Source: Fidelibacterota bacterium
GTDB lineage: Bacteria > Fidelibacterota > UBA8477 > JABMPR01
Direction: 5' to 3'
DNA length: 64,000 bases
Assembly (NCBI GenBank): GCA_018673925.1
Contig: JABHBL010000102.1
Coordinates: 62,001 to 126,000 of the forward strand
The first letter of the stretch is position 1, and every line of letters begins with the position of its first letter. Below, piece after piece: positions 1 to 10,717 of the stretch. Below the pieces are notes generated by a model. The model ran no database searches and was not told the DNA's origin. It was given only the letters and a program-made list of their open reading frames with translations. A program made the translations under genes and the position numbers.

Positions 1-1235
1 ATAATGAACTCTCTCAGTGCACCTAGCATACGGTCCATGGCTTCTTCCCGATCTCGGCCTGTTGCCACCAATTTTGCTAGCATAGAGTCATAGTGCGGGG
101 GAATTTGATAGCCACTGTAGATATGACTATCTACTCTTACCCCGCGACCTCCTGGGAAATGTACACTTTGGATAAGAAGAGGCGAGGGTCGGAAATTCAT
201 AGCGGGGTCTTCAGCATTGATGCGACATTCAATAGAATGTCCCCTTAATTTCATGTTACCAATCCAGTCTGGTAATTTCCCACCAGCATGGCAGCTGATT
301 TGCTCTTTGACGATATCAATTCCCGTCACTTCTTCTGAGACAGTATGTTCAACCTGAATACGGGTATTCATTTCCATGAAATAAAATTTACCATGTTTAT
401 CCAGCAAAAATTCAATGGTTCCAGCACCGATATAGTTTACACGTTTTGCACCGGCAACGGCTGCTTCACCCATTTCCCGTCTTAATGCTTCAGATACAAC
501 AGGGGATGGAGATTCTTCTAATAATTTTTGGTGACGCCTCTGGATAGAACATTCACGTTCACCCAGGGAATACACATTGCCATGTGAATCACCCAAGAGC
601 TGGACTTCGATGTGACGGGGATTTTCAATGTATTTTTCCAGATATAACCCATCATTGCCAAATGCTGTACCAGACTCTGCTTGCGCCATACCATAAAACT
701 TGGCAACATCTTCAGATCTGTAAACAACACGCATTCCTCGCCCACCACCACCGGCAGTGGCCTTGAGGATAACAGGATAGCCCATTTCATCAGCCATATC
801 TCTAGCTGCGCCTGCAGAGCCCAATATTCCCTTGCTACCAGGAATCACAGGAACTCCAGCTGCTTTCATGGTTTCTTTGGCAGAGGCTTTATCACCCATT
901 GCATCGATCATCCCACCATCGGGACCAATAAAATCGATATTGTGCTTCTTACACATATTGGCAAAATCAGCGCTTTCAGCAAGGAATCCATATCCAGGAT
1001 GAATGGCATCAGCATTGGTTACTTCTGCAGCAGTGAGAATAGCTTGTGTATTCAAATAGCTAAGATTGGATGGTCCTGGACCAATACATACGGCCTCATC
1101 TGCAAATTTTGTGTGGAGTGAAAGTTCATCAGCTTCGGAATAAACAGCCACGCTTTTAATACCCATTTCACGACAGGCACGAATCACGCGTAAGGCGATT
1201 TCACCACGGTTGGCGATGAGTATTTTTTTATACAT
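1..1235 (-). CDS. accC: Acetyl-CoA carboxylase biotin carboxylase subunit (3' end outside window)
   Basis: ATP-dependent carboxylation of biotin on BCCP, the first half-reaction of acetyl-CoA carboxylase, in the cytoplasm. Absent from the ORF track because the stop lies beyond the left edge. Translation from the ATG at 1235 begins [20 protein letters not shown], the family N-terminus. It continues through the ATP-grasp glycine loop ([11 protein letters not shown]) and the catalytic [10 protein letters not shown] segment. About 411 codons are present of the usual 445-450, so only the C-terminal tail is missing. It lies 9 bp downstream of accB, in the order efp-accB-accC. The short N-terminus and separate accB argue against a pyruvate carboxylase fusion. 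Confidence 0.97.
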   Translation of the reverse strand, partial: MYKKILIANRGEIALRVIRACREMGIKSVAVYSEADELSLHTKFADEAVCIGPGPSNLSYLNTQAILTAAEVTNADAIHPGYGFLAESADFANMCKKHNIDFIGPDGGMIDAMGDKASAKETMKAAGVPVIPGSKGILGSAGAARDMADEMGYPVILKATAGGGGRGMRVVYRSEDVAKFYGMAQAESGTAFGNDGLYLEKYIENPRHIEVQLLGDSHGNVYSLGERECSIQRRHQKLLEESPSPVVSEALRREMGEAAVAGAKRVNYIGAGTIEFLLDKHGKFYFMEMNTRIQVEHTVSEEVTGIDIVKEQISCHAGGKLPDWIGNMKLRGHSIECRINAEDPAMNFRPSPLLIQSVHFPGGRGVRVDSHIYSGYQIPPHYDSMLAKLVATGRDREEAMDRMLGALREFI

Positions 1236-1244
1236 AATTTTTTA

Positions 1245-1694
1245 TCAAGGTTCTATGAGAAATAGGGTCTGGCCATACTCAACGGGCTGGGCATTCTCAA
1301 TCTGGATGTCAAGAATGACTCCTGATACTTCCGCCTCGACCTCATTCATGATTTTCATGGCTTCAATGATACAGAGCGTATCACCTTTTTTAACATGATC
1401 ACCCACTTTGACAAAGGCATCTACCTCAGGTGATGGAGACCGATAAAAGGTTCCTACCATGGGAGACTTAATAGCCAATCCTTGCTGTGAACTCTCCTCA
1501 TCTGCGGTTTCAGCGGGAGCTTGAGCCGGGGCGGCTGGTTGTGAAGGAGCTGGGACCATGCCGGAGTTCTGAACTACAACATTCCCACCTTGCCGAGAAA
1601 CACGAATCTTTTTACCCCATCTGCCAACTTCAATCTCTGAAATGGTAGATTTTTCCAGTAATTCGATGAGTTGTTCTATGTCTTTAGTATTCAA
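1245..1694 (-). CDS. accB: Biotin carboxyl carrier protein of acetyl-CoA carboxylase
   Basis: Carries biotin between the biotin carboxylase and carboxyltransferase sites for malonyl-CoA synthesis. The 149 residues have the usual layout: an N-terminal helical region (about 1-40), an Ala/Pro-rich linker (about 46-64) and a biotinyl domain (about 75-149). The biotinylation motif is EAMKIMNE with Lys114; the commoner form is AMKLMN, so Met-to-Ile at this position is a conservative change. It is transcribed after efp (13 bp gap) and before accC (9 bp gap), which points to one operon. Confidence 0.97.
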   Translation of the reverse strand: MNTKDIEQLIELLEKSTISEIEVGRWGKKIRVSRQGGNVVVQNSGMVPAPSQPAAPAQAPAETADEESSQQGLAIKSPMVGTFYRSPSPEVDAFVKVGDHVKKGDTLCIIEAMKIMNEVEAEVSGVILDIQIENAQPVEYGQTLFLIEP

Positions 1695-1707
1695 AATATA
1701 ATTTCTC

Positions 1708-2271
1708 CTAAACCCTCACGCGTTCCAGATAATCCCCCGTACGAGTGTCAACCTTGACTTTGTCCCCGATATTTAAAAAGAGTGGTACTGTTACTTTTAA
1801 TCCGGTCTCAAGAAATGCAGGTTTTGATCCACCAGTGGCAGTATCACCCCTCAGCCCTGGATCAGTTTCTTTTATCTCCAGGATGACATGGGGAGCAACT
1901 TCAACATCAACTGGAGTTGAATCTCTAAACAAGACTTTGATCATATCGTTTTCTTTAAGATAATCTTTAACTGATTCCATGAGCTCAGCGTCAATGGCAA
2001 TTTGCTCATAGGTTTCGTTATCCATGATATGATAATGAGATTCATCAGAATATAGATAGGTCATTTCATTGGCCAGCAATTTGACATCATCTATTTTTTC
2101 ACCTGATCGAAAGGTCTGTTCAATGACCTGGCCGCCTGGTATTTTTTTTAATTTTGTTCTGACAAAAGCATTACCCTTGCCCGGTTTAACATGAAGAAAT
2201 TCAACGACTTTCCAAAGATTGCCATTGAACTCCATCACCAAATTGTTTTTAATATCGGATGTACTACCCAT
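1708..2271 (-). CDS. efp: Translation elongation factor P
   Basis: Binds ribosomes stalled on polyproline stretches and promotes peptide bond formation. The 187 residues match the family length: KOW-like N-terminal domain (1-65), OB domain (66-128) and C-terminal OB domain (130-187) ending in YLERVRV. The domain I loop is [10 protein letters not shown] with Lys32 at the position modified in many bacteria. No modification enzyme (EpmA, EarP, YmfI type) lies in the window, so the modification state is unknown. First gene of the efp-accB-accC unit. Confidence 0.97.
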   Translation of the reverse strand: MGSTSDIKNNLVMEFNGNLWKVVEFLHVKPGKGNAFVRTKLKKIPGGQVIEQTFRSGEKIDDVKLLANEMTYLYSDESHYHIMDNETYEQIAIDAELMESVKDYLKENDMIKVLFRDSTPVDVEVAPHVILEIKETDPGLRGDTATGGSKPAFLETGLKVTVPLFLNIGDKVKVDTRTGDYLERVRV

Positions 2272-2490
2272 AATACGTTACCAGACTCCTTCTTAAGTGG
2301 CGCGAAGTTAACCGGGGGCTGAAATCATGGCAAACTTTTTATACGCAGGTATTTCTCAGCGCATGTGAATTTCCCTATGGATTCCAATACGCGGCTCATC
2401 CAGAAAAAAGTCTCTTTTGGGACACATCATATGGATGATAATTCACCCTTTTTCCTTGCCTTCCTGCATTAAGATTCCTATTAATACTCA

Positions 2491-4125
2491 ATGGAAAATA
2501 CTTTCAATATCATTTCTGACAAATTGCTGGATATGGTACCCCTCATCGGTTTATATGCCGAAACTCACTTCAGATTCCGTATTCCCTTTAGTCGTTATTT
2601 CAAGCGGGAGCCAGAGCTTATTTTTGATACCCCCTGGCGATTGGAACCTAGTCAAAAACTAAGTATTTTTCTAGTGGTGAAGGATGCACATCTCTATCCT
2701 GTCAAGCTGGAATCTGTTGAAATCAAAGTTTCTCAAAATGATCAAAAACTGTGTTCTCAGAATTGGGTTTTAAACCGAGACTCCAAGGATAGACAGATCG
2801 ATTTTGAATTTTCCTTTGATGATTGCGAACTTCCATTTGGTGAAGTTGAAATTTTCCCCACACTGACTTACTCCATTTCGGGAAAGAAGCGCCATATGCA
2901 GATTGATAATTATCGTGGAACCCGTAAAAATCCATTGAGGGTAACCATTGCCAACCAGGGTTTACCAAAACTCACGGGATGGCAAACAGGTGATACTCAT
3001 CTTCACAGTTCACTGACCAATGATCAGATCGAATTTGGCGCCTCGCTGGAGCAGACCCGCAAGGCGGCTCAGTTGCTGGGATTGGATTTTATCACTGCTA
3101 CCGATCATTCCTACGATCTCGATGATCAACCTGATGACTATTTGATGAATGATCCAGAGTTGGAAAAGTGGAAGCAAAGTCGCGAGCATATCACAACATT
3201 AAATAAGCAAAATCATATCAACATTATCCCTGGAGAAGAGATCAGTGTCGCCAATGCCAGAGGTGCTACGGTCCACCTACTCCATTTTAATGACCCGGTA
3301 TACTTCCCAGGAAGTGGTGATAGTGGTGAGGACTGGCCTAAACTCAGGTCCCAGCTAAGCATCGATGATGTGTTGGCGCGTCGTTCTCCACAAACACTTT
3401 CTGTAGGGGCTCACACCGCATATAAGTTCCCATTGTTCCAGCGGGTGCTTCTTAAGCGCGGGTTCTGGGAATCTCAGGACCACCTCAACCCAGAACTTGA
3501 TGGTGTGCAAATATTATGTGGCACACCAGCCTACGATGCCTTTCATACCTCAAGACAACTTTGGATTGATGCCCTGCTAAAGGGTCGCAAACTGGGTGTA
3601 TATGGTGGTAGCGATGGTCATGGCAATTTCAATAGAAATTGGCATGTCACACTACCTATGTGGTCATTGGGAACCCATGAAGATCAGATTTTTGCGCAAT
3701 CAAGGACGCTTGTTAAATGCGATAGTGCTGACCCGTTAAATCTTGTTGATGCCATGAAACATCGTCGCACTGCCCTTTCAACAGGTCCGGTCGGAGATCT
3801 CACAATCACCTCTGGAGAAACATCCTATAGCGTTGGTGACATTATTGTGGCTAAGAAAAATGATACACTTAAAATAATTTGTGCAGGTCTTTGTACTGAA
3901 GAGTTTGGATCACTAATGGATGTTTCGCTTTATTTAGGAAACCTTGACACCCAGAAAGAGACGCTTCTTTTTCACGATTCCGAGATATTAGAAAAATGTG
4001 AGTTCACTCAGGAATTCACTGTTCGAAATAATTCCTATGTGCGTCTAGAAATCAGCAGTGATGGATCCCGCTGGCCGGGGATTTATGTATCCTCCCCTAT
4101 CTGGATTGAAATGCTTGAGACTTAA
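2491..4125 (+). CDS. PHP-domain (CehA/McbA-like) metal-dependent hydrolase
   Basis: Likely a phosphoesterase-type or related metallohydrolase; the substrate is unknown. The N-terminal ~165 residues are beta-rich and unassigned. The PHP-like catalytic part follows: GDTHLHSS (His170, His172), TATDHS, the GEEIS acidic motif, and YGGSDGHG near residue 375, all metal-ligand positions of the family. There is no signal peptide. The ATG at 2491 has no clear Shine-Dalgarno, so the start is uncertain; Met15 is an alternative. It is a single gene on the plus strand, transcribed away from efp and ending 2 bp from the convergent lipoprotein gene. Confidence 0.85.
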   Translation: MENTFNIISDKLLDMVPLIGLYAETHFRFRIPFSRYFKREPELIFDTPWRLEPSQKLSIFLVVKDAHLYPVKLESVEIKVSQNDQKLCSQNWVLNRDSKDRQIDFEFSFDDCELPFGEVEIFPTLTYSISGKKRHMQIDNYRGTRKNPLRVTIANQGLPKLTGWQTGDTHLHSSLTNDQIEFGASLEQTRKAAQLLGLDFITATDHSYDLDDQPDDYLMNDPELEKWKQSREHITTLNKQNHINIIPGEEISVANARGATVHLLHFNDPVYFPGSGDSGEDWPKLRSQLSIDDVLARRSPQTLSVGAHTAYKFPLFQRVLLKRGFWESQDHLNPELDGVQILCGTPAYDAFHTSRQLWIDALLKGRKLGVYGGSDGHGNFNRNWHVTLPMWSLGTHEDQIFAQSRTLVKCDSADPLNLVDAMKHRRTALSTGPVGDLTITSGETSYSVGDIIVAKKNDTLKIICAGLCTEEFGSLMDVSLYLGNLDTQKETLLFHDSEILEKCEFTQEFTVRNNSYVRLEISSDGSRWPGIYVSSPIWIEMLET

Positions 4126-4127
4126 TC

Positions 4128-4622
4128 CTATCTCTTAATTAAATGGGCATTAGCCTCGATAAATTGTTTAGCATCCATGCTGGCTGTGGCATGTACTGGA
4201 TCAGGTCCCACTCGCATCATGATGATAAATTTACCAACTGGGTTGGAAGTCACTTCCTGAGCACCAAAAGTACTTCGGACACTCGTATTGACACCCCCAG
4301 ACATGGAAGTACGCGTCTCAATAGTCAGGTCTCCATCTGCAAATTCTTTATCCGGAACGTCTTCAAAACTGGCATCTTCAACAATCAGGAAATGTGACAA
4401 TCCTTGCTCTAACGTGAGTTCAGCACAACGGAAGGTCAAATATGTCCTGACCTCATCCAGACTATTGTATTGGTTTCCTTCAAAGGTGACTTCAAAAGTA
4501 TTCTCATTTAATTGATTTTCACCATAACCACCGCTGGCATTCATGGGTCTATAGGTCACAGCACAGCCCAAGAGTAAAATGATCATTGCCAGGCTCACAA
4601 TTATTCTTAGAAATGATTTCAT
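4128..4622 (-). CDS. Small lipoprotein, CC0125/CC1285-like
   Basis: A 164-residue exported protein of unknown function. A hydrophobic signal segment ends in a lipobox (LLGC, Cys20), followed by TYRPMNASGGYGENQL, F.V.F.GN and RCAELTLEQG. This pattern resembles the CC0125/CC1285 family of small lipoproteins; the match is from memory of the pattern, not a search. It lies 22 bp downstream of the SDR gene and may be co-transcribed with it. It is predicted to be anchored in the periplasmic leaflet of the inner or outer membrane. Confidence 0.75.
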   Translation of the reverse strand: MKSFLRIIVSLAMIILLLGCAVTYRPMNASGGYGENQLNENTFEVTFEGNQYNSLDEVRTYLTFRCAELTLEQGLSHFLIVEDASFEDVPDKEFADGDLTIETRTSMSGGVNTSVRSTFGAQEVTSNPVGKFIIMMRVGPDPVHATASMDAKQFIEANAHLIKR

Positions 4623-4644
4623 GATTTCCCTCCAGATATTTTAA

Positions 4645-5499
4645 TTACTTCTTATTGGCTTTTCTGACCTGTAATTCCATGGCCTTCCATTCAGCCGGTG
4701 AAAGTACATCAAGAAAGTTGAATTCACCTGCTCCTTTTAGCCATTCCCCTCCATCAATAGTAATGACTTCACCATTGATGTATTGAGATTGATCCGAAAC
4801 CAGATAGGCAGCCAGATTGGCTAACTCGATGTGTTCACCCACTCGCTTCAACGGAATTCGGTCAATAAACTTTTTTTCCAGCCCTGGGGGTAAGAGTCGA
4901 TCCCAGGCACCCTCTGTTGGGAATGGACCTGGGGCAATGGCATTCATGGTAATCCCATACTTGGCCCACTCTACAGCCAGACTTTTTGTTAAGGTTTGGA
5001 CGCCTGCTTTCGCGATGGATGAAGGGACAACATAGCCTGATCCTGTAGTAGCATAGGTCGTGACGATATTTAATATTCGGGCTGATTGTCTTGTTTTGAT
5101 CCAATGTTTCCCGAAGGCCAGAGTAGTATTGTATGATCCCTTTAGTACTATATCGGTGATGACATCGAAAGCTTTATGACTCAATGCTTCAGTGGGACTC
5201 ACAAAATTCCCAGCAGCATTGTTTAGCAGAATGTCTACTGAACCGAAATGTTTGAGGGATTCTGCCAGAGCCTCTACAACGGCTTTGTAATCACGAACAT
5301 CCAGAGCTATGGGGAGAACTTCACCACCAGTAGCTTCACTCAACTCGGCCGCAGTCTTCTGCAGGGTATCCATTTTGCGGCTGGCAATGATAACCTTAGC
5401 CTCTAACTCCAGAAATCGTTGGGTCATGGAGCGACCCAAACCTGTGCCGCCTCCGGTGATAAATATGACCTTGCCCTTGAGTAAATCTGATTGGAACAT
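4645..5499 (-). CDS. SDR oxidoreductase, 2,4-dienoyl-CoA reductase-like
   Basis: NAD(P)-dependent short-chain dehydrogenase, 284 residues. The nucleotide motif TGGGTGLG is at 15-22 and NNAAGN marks the structural NNAG position. The active-site region reads TTYATTGSGYVVPSSIAKAG, in which the usual YxxxK is replaced by the spaced Tyr/SSxAK arrangement of dienoyl-CoA reductases. This suggests reduction of 2,4-dienoyl-CoA in unsaturated fatty acid degradation, though no other beta-oxidation gene is nearby. A good ribosome site (GGAGAACTCCCC) precedes the ATG. Other SDR activities cannot be excluded. Confidence 0.85.
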   Translation of the reverse strand: MFQSDLLKGKVIFITGGGTGLGRSMTQRFLELEAKVIIASRKMDTLQKTAAELSEATGGEVLPIALDVRDYKAVVEALAESLKHFGSVDILLNNAAGNFVSPTEALSHKAFDVITDIVLKGSYNTTLAFGKHWIKTRQSARILNIVTTYATTGSGYVVPSSIAKAGVQTLTKSLAVEWAKYGITMNAIAPGPFPTEGAWDRLLPPGLEKKFIDRIPLKRVGEHIELANLAAYLVSDQSQYINGEVITIDGGEWLKGAGEFNFLDVLSPAEWKAMELQVRKANKK

Positions 5500-5601
5500 G
5501 GGGAGTTCTCCTTTGGCAGAAACTGTTCAACTGGAAAGATTGAAGCAAGGAATATTAGATACTAACAATCACTTAATATGAAAGTTAAAATGTAGGTCAG
5601 A

Positions 5602-7761
5602 TTACTTGAGCAACATCATTTTCTGAGTAGCACTATATCCTTCAGCTTGCATCTTATAAAAATACAGACCTGAAGGTACAGAATTCCCTGAAGCGTCCAA
5701 TCCCTTCCAAGATATCGTATAGCTACCGGCAGCCTGGAAGCTATTTACCAGTGTGGCAACTTCTTGTCCCAACATATTGAAAACATCGATTGAAACATCA
5801 GATGCTGAACCCAATTCGTAGGCAATGTTGGTTACAGGGTTGAAGGGATTGGGATAGGCAGCACCCAGTCCAAATGTGTTTGGAGCTACAGGCTCGTCAC
5901 CAATACTCAAGGGCATAACATCTGGGAACCACCACAGAGATTTGGTTTGGGGTGATACAACAGAGTAACCCCACCATGTATATGGTGTGGCATTGATGCT
6001 AATTGGATCATATGTCAACACGATGATACGATCGTCGCCAACCCTTCTGTTCAAACCAATGGCCAGGGTTGATCCATCAAACTCTGTGGTCATATTAACA
6101 TCGGCACTATCCACCAGATCAAATCCATCCAACCAGTTTAGTCCACCTACCTCATATACGGGATCATAGAGGAGTGTGTCACCAAGGGCTGTGTGTGCCA
6201 AGAAAAGTTCACCGGACAATGGATTACCCGCAACAGCCTCAATAGGCGTCACATCTGCAGAGGATTCCACAATATCATTGTAGATATGAGAAATACCCAG
6301 GACATCATATTCAAATTCGCCAGGCACATAATCCTGATCTACCCACCCAGTCCAGAATCCAAAAACTTCATCACCAGCTAAAAAGTAGTTCTTATGGCCT
6401 TCTTCAAGCCATCCGGCAATAACCTCTTTATTGTCAAATTCGGGCCCGTTTGCGAAATGGGTAAATTCATATATGGTCGTATATGCAGATGCAAGCTCAC
6501 TAAAAATCTCTCCTGCCCATACATCATGGGGGAACCCTTGAACAAAATAGTATGCATAGGGATATCCAGATATTTCACCACCATTGAAAACAACTAAAGT
6601 CGGGTGAGTTGGTTGATAAATTGCATATGAGTGAGGGGTACTGCCATATGTATCACCCGAAATGTCGGTAACTTCGACCCAATATTGAATCACACTTCCT
6701 GGATCCTGACCGGGAATAACTGCTGTATACAGACTGTCCTCACCTATCATCGGCATTGAAATACCTACACTTCCGTTTACATCATACCATAACGAAACAG
6801 AATCTACGAATTCCTGGCCCCCGGACGGGTTATCATCAAGTATGATGGCAGTGACGGTACGACTCTCCGTGGAAAGGGTTGTTCCCAGGGACTCAACATC
6901 AATTGTTATACGTGGATCACTTTCGAGCTCTACATTTATGGCCCAATCCCAAACATAAGAGCGGATATGCCAGCCCCAGTCATTGGTACCACTCCGACCT
7001 TCAGGACTTGAATTGGTATTGTAGAATTTCGCACAGGGCTGCGGATCAACATGGTTGGTGGCTGAATAAAAGCCCATGCGATAAGCTTCATTATCCGTTC
7101 CCTCATCGGGAAAGCCATTGAAACGGACCACAACGATGAAGGGCTCGTTTTCTGAAATTGGGAAAGGGACCATACTCCCGCCACGTATATCAAAATTCAT
7201 CCAACCTTCATCAGCTGAATCTGGTTCGATTAACTTTGATCCTGAGCCAAATGCTGGCCAGATCTGTTCGCCCAGGGGGTCATAGGCGTAATCTGAGATA
7301 GCACCCTCCACATTGTTAATACCACCAAAAACCCAGTTATCACCTACAGGATATAAAGCAGAGTCTGCATCATAATAACCCAGATGGGAATGCGGTGCTT
7401 CATCAGCAATTTGCTCAGTATTGATCTCATCCCAGGGATAGTTTGCTTCATAGATCCAAATTGAGAGCCCAGCACCCGGATAATCAGGAAGATCAGAAAA
7501 GTTAAAATCTATGGAGTTTATATATCCATCAGCAGGTGGGACAAAGACCTGCATAAAATAGTCATCGGTCCACCCAACCACACTGGTGTTCGTAGTGAGG
7601 CCAGTAGTATTTGACAAAACGGCTTCGTATGCTGAGAGATTGCTCATCATGAGAAAAATTAATGTTAGGTATTTAAATGTCTTCCCGCCACGAAGAGGCA
7701 AGACAATGATCCCTTTAGATTCGCATTGATTATTGATATTTAAGCTCTTGTTTTCCATCAT
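5602..7761 (-). CDS. Secreted protein with T9SS type A sorting domain
   Basis: A large exported protein of unknown activity. The ORF is open to 7824, but the ATG-ATG at 7761 has a GGGGG ribosome site (AAAAGGGGGCCAAATGATG) and is the better start, giving 719 residues. A signal-type hydrophobic stretch (YLTLIFLMMSNLSA) follows about 25 residues in. The middle is beta-rich, with Ig-like segments. The C-terminal ~85 residues are a sorting domain: AYPNPFNPVTNIAYEL, FNMLGQEVATLV, SGLYFYKMQ and a final MMLLK. Secretion through T9SS and attachment at the cell surface are inferred. It is probably a single-gene unit. Confidence 0.82.
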   Translation of the reverse strand: MMENKSLNINNQCESKGIIVLPLRGGKTFKYLTLIFLMMSNLSAYEAVLSNTTGLTTNTSVVGWTDDYFMQVFVPPADGYINSIDFNFSDLPDYPGAGLSIWIYEANYPWDEINTEQIADEAPHSHLGYYDADSALYPVGDNWVFGGINNVEGAISDYAYDPLGEQIWPAFGSGSKLIEPDSADEGWMNFDIRGGSMVPFPISENEPFIVVVRFNGFPDEGTDNEAYRMGFYSATNHVDPQPCAKFYNTNSSPEGRSGTNDWGWHIRSYVWDWAINVELESDPRITIDVESLGTTLSTESRTVTAIILDDNPSGGQEFVDSVSLWYDVNGSVGISMPMIGEDSLYTAVIPGQDPGSVIQYWVEVTDISGDTYGSTPHSYAIYQPTHPTLVVFNGGEISGYPYAYYFVQGFPHDVWAGEIFSELASAYTTIYEFTHFANGPEFDNKEVIAGWLEEGHKNYFLAGDEVFGFWTGWVDQDYVPGEFEYDVLGISHIYNDIVESSADVTPIEAVAGNPLSGELFLAHTALGDTLLYDPVYEVGGLNWLDGFDLVDSADVNMTTEFDGSTLAIGLNRRVGDDRIIVLTYDPISINATPYTWWGYSVVSPQTKSLWWFPDVMPLSIGDEPVAPNTFGLGAAYPNPFNPVTNIAYELGSASDVSIDVFNMLGQEVATLVNSFQAAGSYTISWKGLDASGNSVPSGLYFYKMQAEGYSATQKMMLLK

Positions 7762-8108
7762 TTGGCCCCCTTTTGAGCAAATCCTGTTTTCTGATGGATG
7801 AATGATAAGGATAATTGGAGTCAAGAGCTACAACTAAATTTTGGAGAAGGCAATGTGAATGCAGGGTTGCACTCACCTTGATTTGTGTAAACATGACATG
7901 AAAGTATATCATATTAATATGGCCTTGATTCGGAGCTAGTACGCAGAATCTATTGTCAGTACTAATATTTGATTGTGGTATACAGTTTGACGTTATTTAT
8001 CCCTGAGTATCATTAGGTTAAATAGCCTGACGAGTGAAAGAAAGAACGCTTTAAACTATACTTAGATTTTATAGAAAACATGACACCACTTAAAGGAACA
8101 GAATTAAA
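7762..8108. other. Divergent intergenic region, no gene seen
   Basis: 347 bp between the divergent T9SS protein gene and the TonB receptor gene. It should hold both promoters. AAAGGAACAGAATTAAA before 8109 is the receptor ribosome site. No RNA gene, repeat or credible ORF was recognised; the 60-residue minus-strand ORF reaching in from 7730 looks like a shadow. Confidence 0.6.
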
Positions 8109-10565
8109 ATGAAGAAAATCCTCCTCTTAATTATCATCGGGTTGAGTACCCTCACACTTCTGGCAAATGCTCCATCAGGTACATTGACCGGAACCATCAC
8201 AGATAGAGACACCAAGCATCCCCTCCCAGGAGCAAACGTGATCCTCGATGGAACCAATTTGGGTGCAGCCACTGATATGAATGGCCGATTTGAAATTAGA
8301 AACGTACCCGTTGGTAGTTATTCCATACGTGTTCATATGATTGGATACAAATCACAGGCAAGAGCCAATGTGCACTCACTAGCCAACCGTCCAGGAGTAG
8401 TAAATGTGGCGCTGGAGCCAACTGTACTCACAGGTTCAGACATTGTTGTCACCGCCGGCTATTTCGAAAAAGTTAAGGATGCTGCTACCAGCGTGAGGAG
8501 TGTTGATTTCGAGGAGATCCGCTCTGATCCGGTGGGTGCCCACGATATTCTCAGTATGATGCAATCGCTGCCCTCTGTTGTTTCTGGGGCCGATCAGACC
8601 AACGAAATCATTGTGCGTGGCGGCGCCCCCGGTGAGAATCTGTTTGTTATGGATCATCTTGATGTCCCCTACCCCGTCCATTACCCTCAACAGGGAGCTG
8701 GCGGTGGACCGGTCACCATGGTAAACACTGATTTTATTGAAAGAATCGATTTCTTTGCCGGTTCTTTCCCTGCCCGCTATGGAGATAAACTCTCCTCGGT
8801 TATGGATGTTACTGTGCGCGAGGGTAATCGTGAAAGTCATGAGTCAAAGGTGAGTTTTGATATGGCTGGCTTTGGTGCCAGCTTTGAAGGACCAATGACC
8901 CAAAAAAGCTCGTATCTATTCTCCATCAAACGCTCGTTCCTGGACTTTGTCATCCAACAGAGTGGACTCCAGGCTATACCCACCTATTGGACTTTTCAAA
9001 GCAAATTGGTCTATGACCTGAGCCCCAAGGAAAAGTTGAGTCTTAATTATCTGGGTGGAATTGATGCCATAAATATCGTTGGAGAAGACAGCCCCCAAAA
9101 TCGTGGTGCTGAAAACGTGGACTACAGCAGCCAGCAGCACACTCTGGGTTTAACATACAAAAATCTCTATTCCCGTAAGGGTTACATCCTGGCGTCCATC
9201 GGTCAAAACTATGTCACTATCAATATCGATGCCTTTCGTTCAACTGAAGAGGAGAGTCATGACACATTCTATGAAGGATTTACTATTGAGCAGGAAACCA
9301 TCGCGAAAGCTGATCTCGTTCACAAGTTCAATAAGAAAATCGAAGGGAGTTTGGGTCTTAAACTAAAAATAGCCCCCAACACATGGGATTTGATTTCCTT
9401 TGGTGATGAGCTGATATATTATGGTTATGCTGCCGATTCTCTTTCCCCTGCCTTACCCATCACAAGAGATGATTTTTATGCTAATTATTTTGGGGATAGT
9501 ACCATTGTGGTCAGACCCTTTGATACATTGGCTACATATTCTGGGAAAGACACGACCTACAAGCAAACCTATAATAGTATTGGGGTCTATGGGCAGATAA
9601 AGTACAATCCCACAGCGAGACTAGAACTAACGCTGGGCGCTCGTCTGGAATACAATGCCTATATTGAAAAGTCAAATCTATCTCCGCGACTGAACCTCAA
9701 TTATCAACTTGCTCACAATATCAAGGCAAACCTGGCTGCTGGTCGCTATTACCAGGCACCCTTTAACGCCATGCTCATCTTTGGCGGTGAAGATACCAAG
9801 GCCCTGGATTTCTATCATGCCGATCAAGTAGCTCTGGGATTGGAGTACATTCCGTTCGAGGATACCCGTATAACCCTTGAATATTATCAAAAAGAGTTCA
9901 AAGATATGCCCATGCAAGAGTTCCTGGTGGACCGAAAAGGATCTGATAGTTTGGGGGACTTCCGAAATATTGGAGCCGGCCGATCAGAAGGCATTGAGTT
10001 CTTTATCCAGAAAAAGTATTCAAACAACTGGTACAGCACATTCAGCTACAGCCATTCCGTGTCAGAGGGTATTGATCCCCGAAAATTGGAGACCGTCTAC
10101 TATCCCTGGGACTATGATTATCGCGATGTGGTGAGCCTGGTTGGTGGCTATAAAATTAGATATATGGATTATGACTGGTACAACAGGTACAAGGAAACAA
10201 AATTTGCTTCAGCAACTTCCTGGTTTCCCCTGGCACCTGCCGATGAATACGAAATAAGTTTTCGATTGCGTTATGCTGGAGGCAAACCATACACCCCAAG
10301 AAATTATGATCACAATTACAGGAAATGGTACACCAGTAGTTCTGAGGATTGGAATACTGAGCGTATGGGAGAGTACCTTCGCTTTGACATCATGCTGCTC
10401 CAGCGATTCTACTTTGAAAAGTTGAATCTGGTTGCCTTCTGGGATATCATGAATGTTTTCAATCGGGATAATCCCTGGGATTATGTATACAACGAAGATG
10501 GAACCAAAGATATCGCCCTTCAATTCAAGACCTTCCCAGTCGGTGGGATTACGCTGGAATTTTAA
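8109..10565 (+). CDS. TonB-dependent outer-membrane receptor
   Basis: Outer-membrane active transporter, 818 residues, substrate unknown. Signal peptide about 1-21; carboxypeptidase-regulatory-like domain about 25-105 (GTITDRDTKHPLPGANV); plug about 120-235 with IIVRGGAPGENLFVMD and FPARYGDKLSSVMDV; then a 22-strand-type barrel rich in aromatic residues, ending in Phe (GGITLEF). The N-terminal domain is typical of SusC-like and related FCB receptors, but no SusD gene is adjacent. The ribosome site AAAGGAACAG supports the ATG. It sits alone upstream of the ECF cassette and is separated from it by an inverted repeat. Confidence 0.93.
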   Translation: MKKILLLIIIGLSTLTLLANAPSGTLTGTITDRDTKHPLPGANVILDGTNLGAATDMNGRFEIRNVPVGSYSIRVHMIGYKSQARANVHSLANRPGVVNVALEPTVLTGSDIVVTAGYFEKVKDAATSVRSVDFEEIRSDPVGAHDILSMMQSLPSVVSGADQTNEIIVRGGAPGENLFVMDHLDVPYPVHYPQQGAGGGPVTMVNTDFIERIDFFAGSFPARYGDKLSSVMDVTVREGNRESHESKVSFDMAGFGASFEGPMTQKSSYLFSIKRSFLDFVIQQSGLQAIPTYWTFQSKLVYDLSPKEKLSLNYLGGIDAINIVGEDSPQNRGAENVDYSSQQHTLGLTYKNLYSRKGYILASIGQNYVTINIDAFRSTEEESHDTFYEGFTIEQETIAKADLVHKFNKKIEGSLGLKLKIAPNTWDLISFGDELIYYGYAADSLSPALPITRDDFYANYFGDSTIVVRPFDTLATYSGKDTTYKQTYNSIGVYGQIKYNPTARLELTLGARLEYNAYIEKSNLSPRLNLNYQLAHNIKANLAAGRYYQAPFNAMLIFGGEDTKALDFYHADQVALGLEYIPFEDTRITLEYYQKEFKDMPMQEFLVDRKGSDSLGDFRNIGAGRSEGIEFFIQKKYSNNWYSTFSYSHSVSEGIDPRKLETVYYPWDYDYRDVVSLVGGYKIRYMDYDWYNRYKETKFASATSWFPLAPADEYEISFRLRYAGGKPYTPRNYDHNYRKWYTSSSEDWNTERMGEYLRFDIMLLQRFYFEKLNLVAFWDIMNVFNRDNPWDYVYNEDGTKDIALQFKTFPVGGITLEF

Positions 10566-10588
10566 GTAAACTACACATATATAGATCA

Positions 10589-10620
10589 CACTAACATCAG
10601 ATTGAAATCTGGTGTTAGTG
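10589..10620 (+). terminator. Inverted repeat downstream of the TonB receptor, possible terminator
   Basis: CACTAACATCAGAT, loop TGAA, ATCTGGTGTTAGTG: a 14-bp stem with one T/G wobble, starting 23 bp after the receptor stop. No U-tract follows (AAATAATTG), so it may be a weak or factor-dependent terminator, or an mRNA 3' stabiliser. Confidence 0.45.
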
Positions 10621-10717
10621 AAATAATTGCATAATACCACTCCACTCAAGGTGACTTTTTGGGCACTTCAAAAATAGTATACAATATTTCTCATGTTTCA
10701 ACGTCTATATAAGTGAC

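Noticed and set aside
5602-7824. Upstream start at 7824 for the T9SS protein
   Set aside because: It adds 21 residues without a ribosome site, while the ATG-ATG at 7761 has GGGGG at the right distance.
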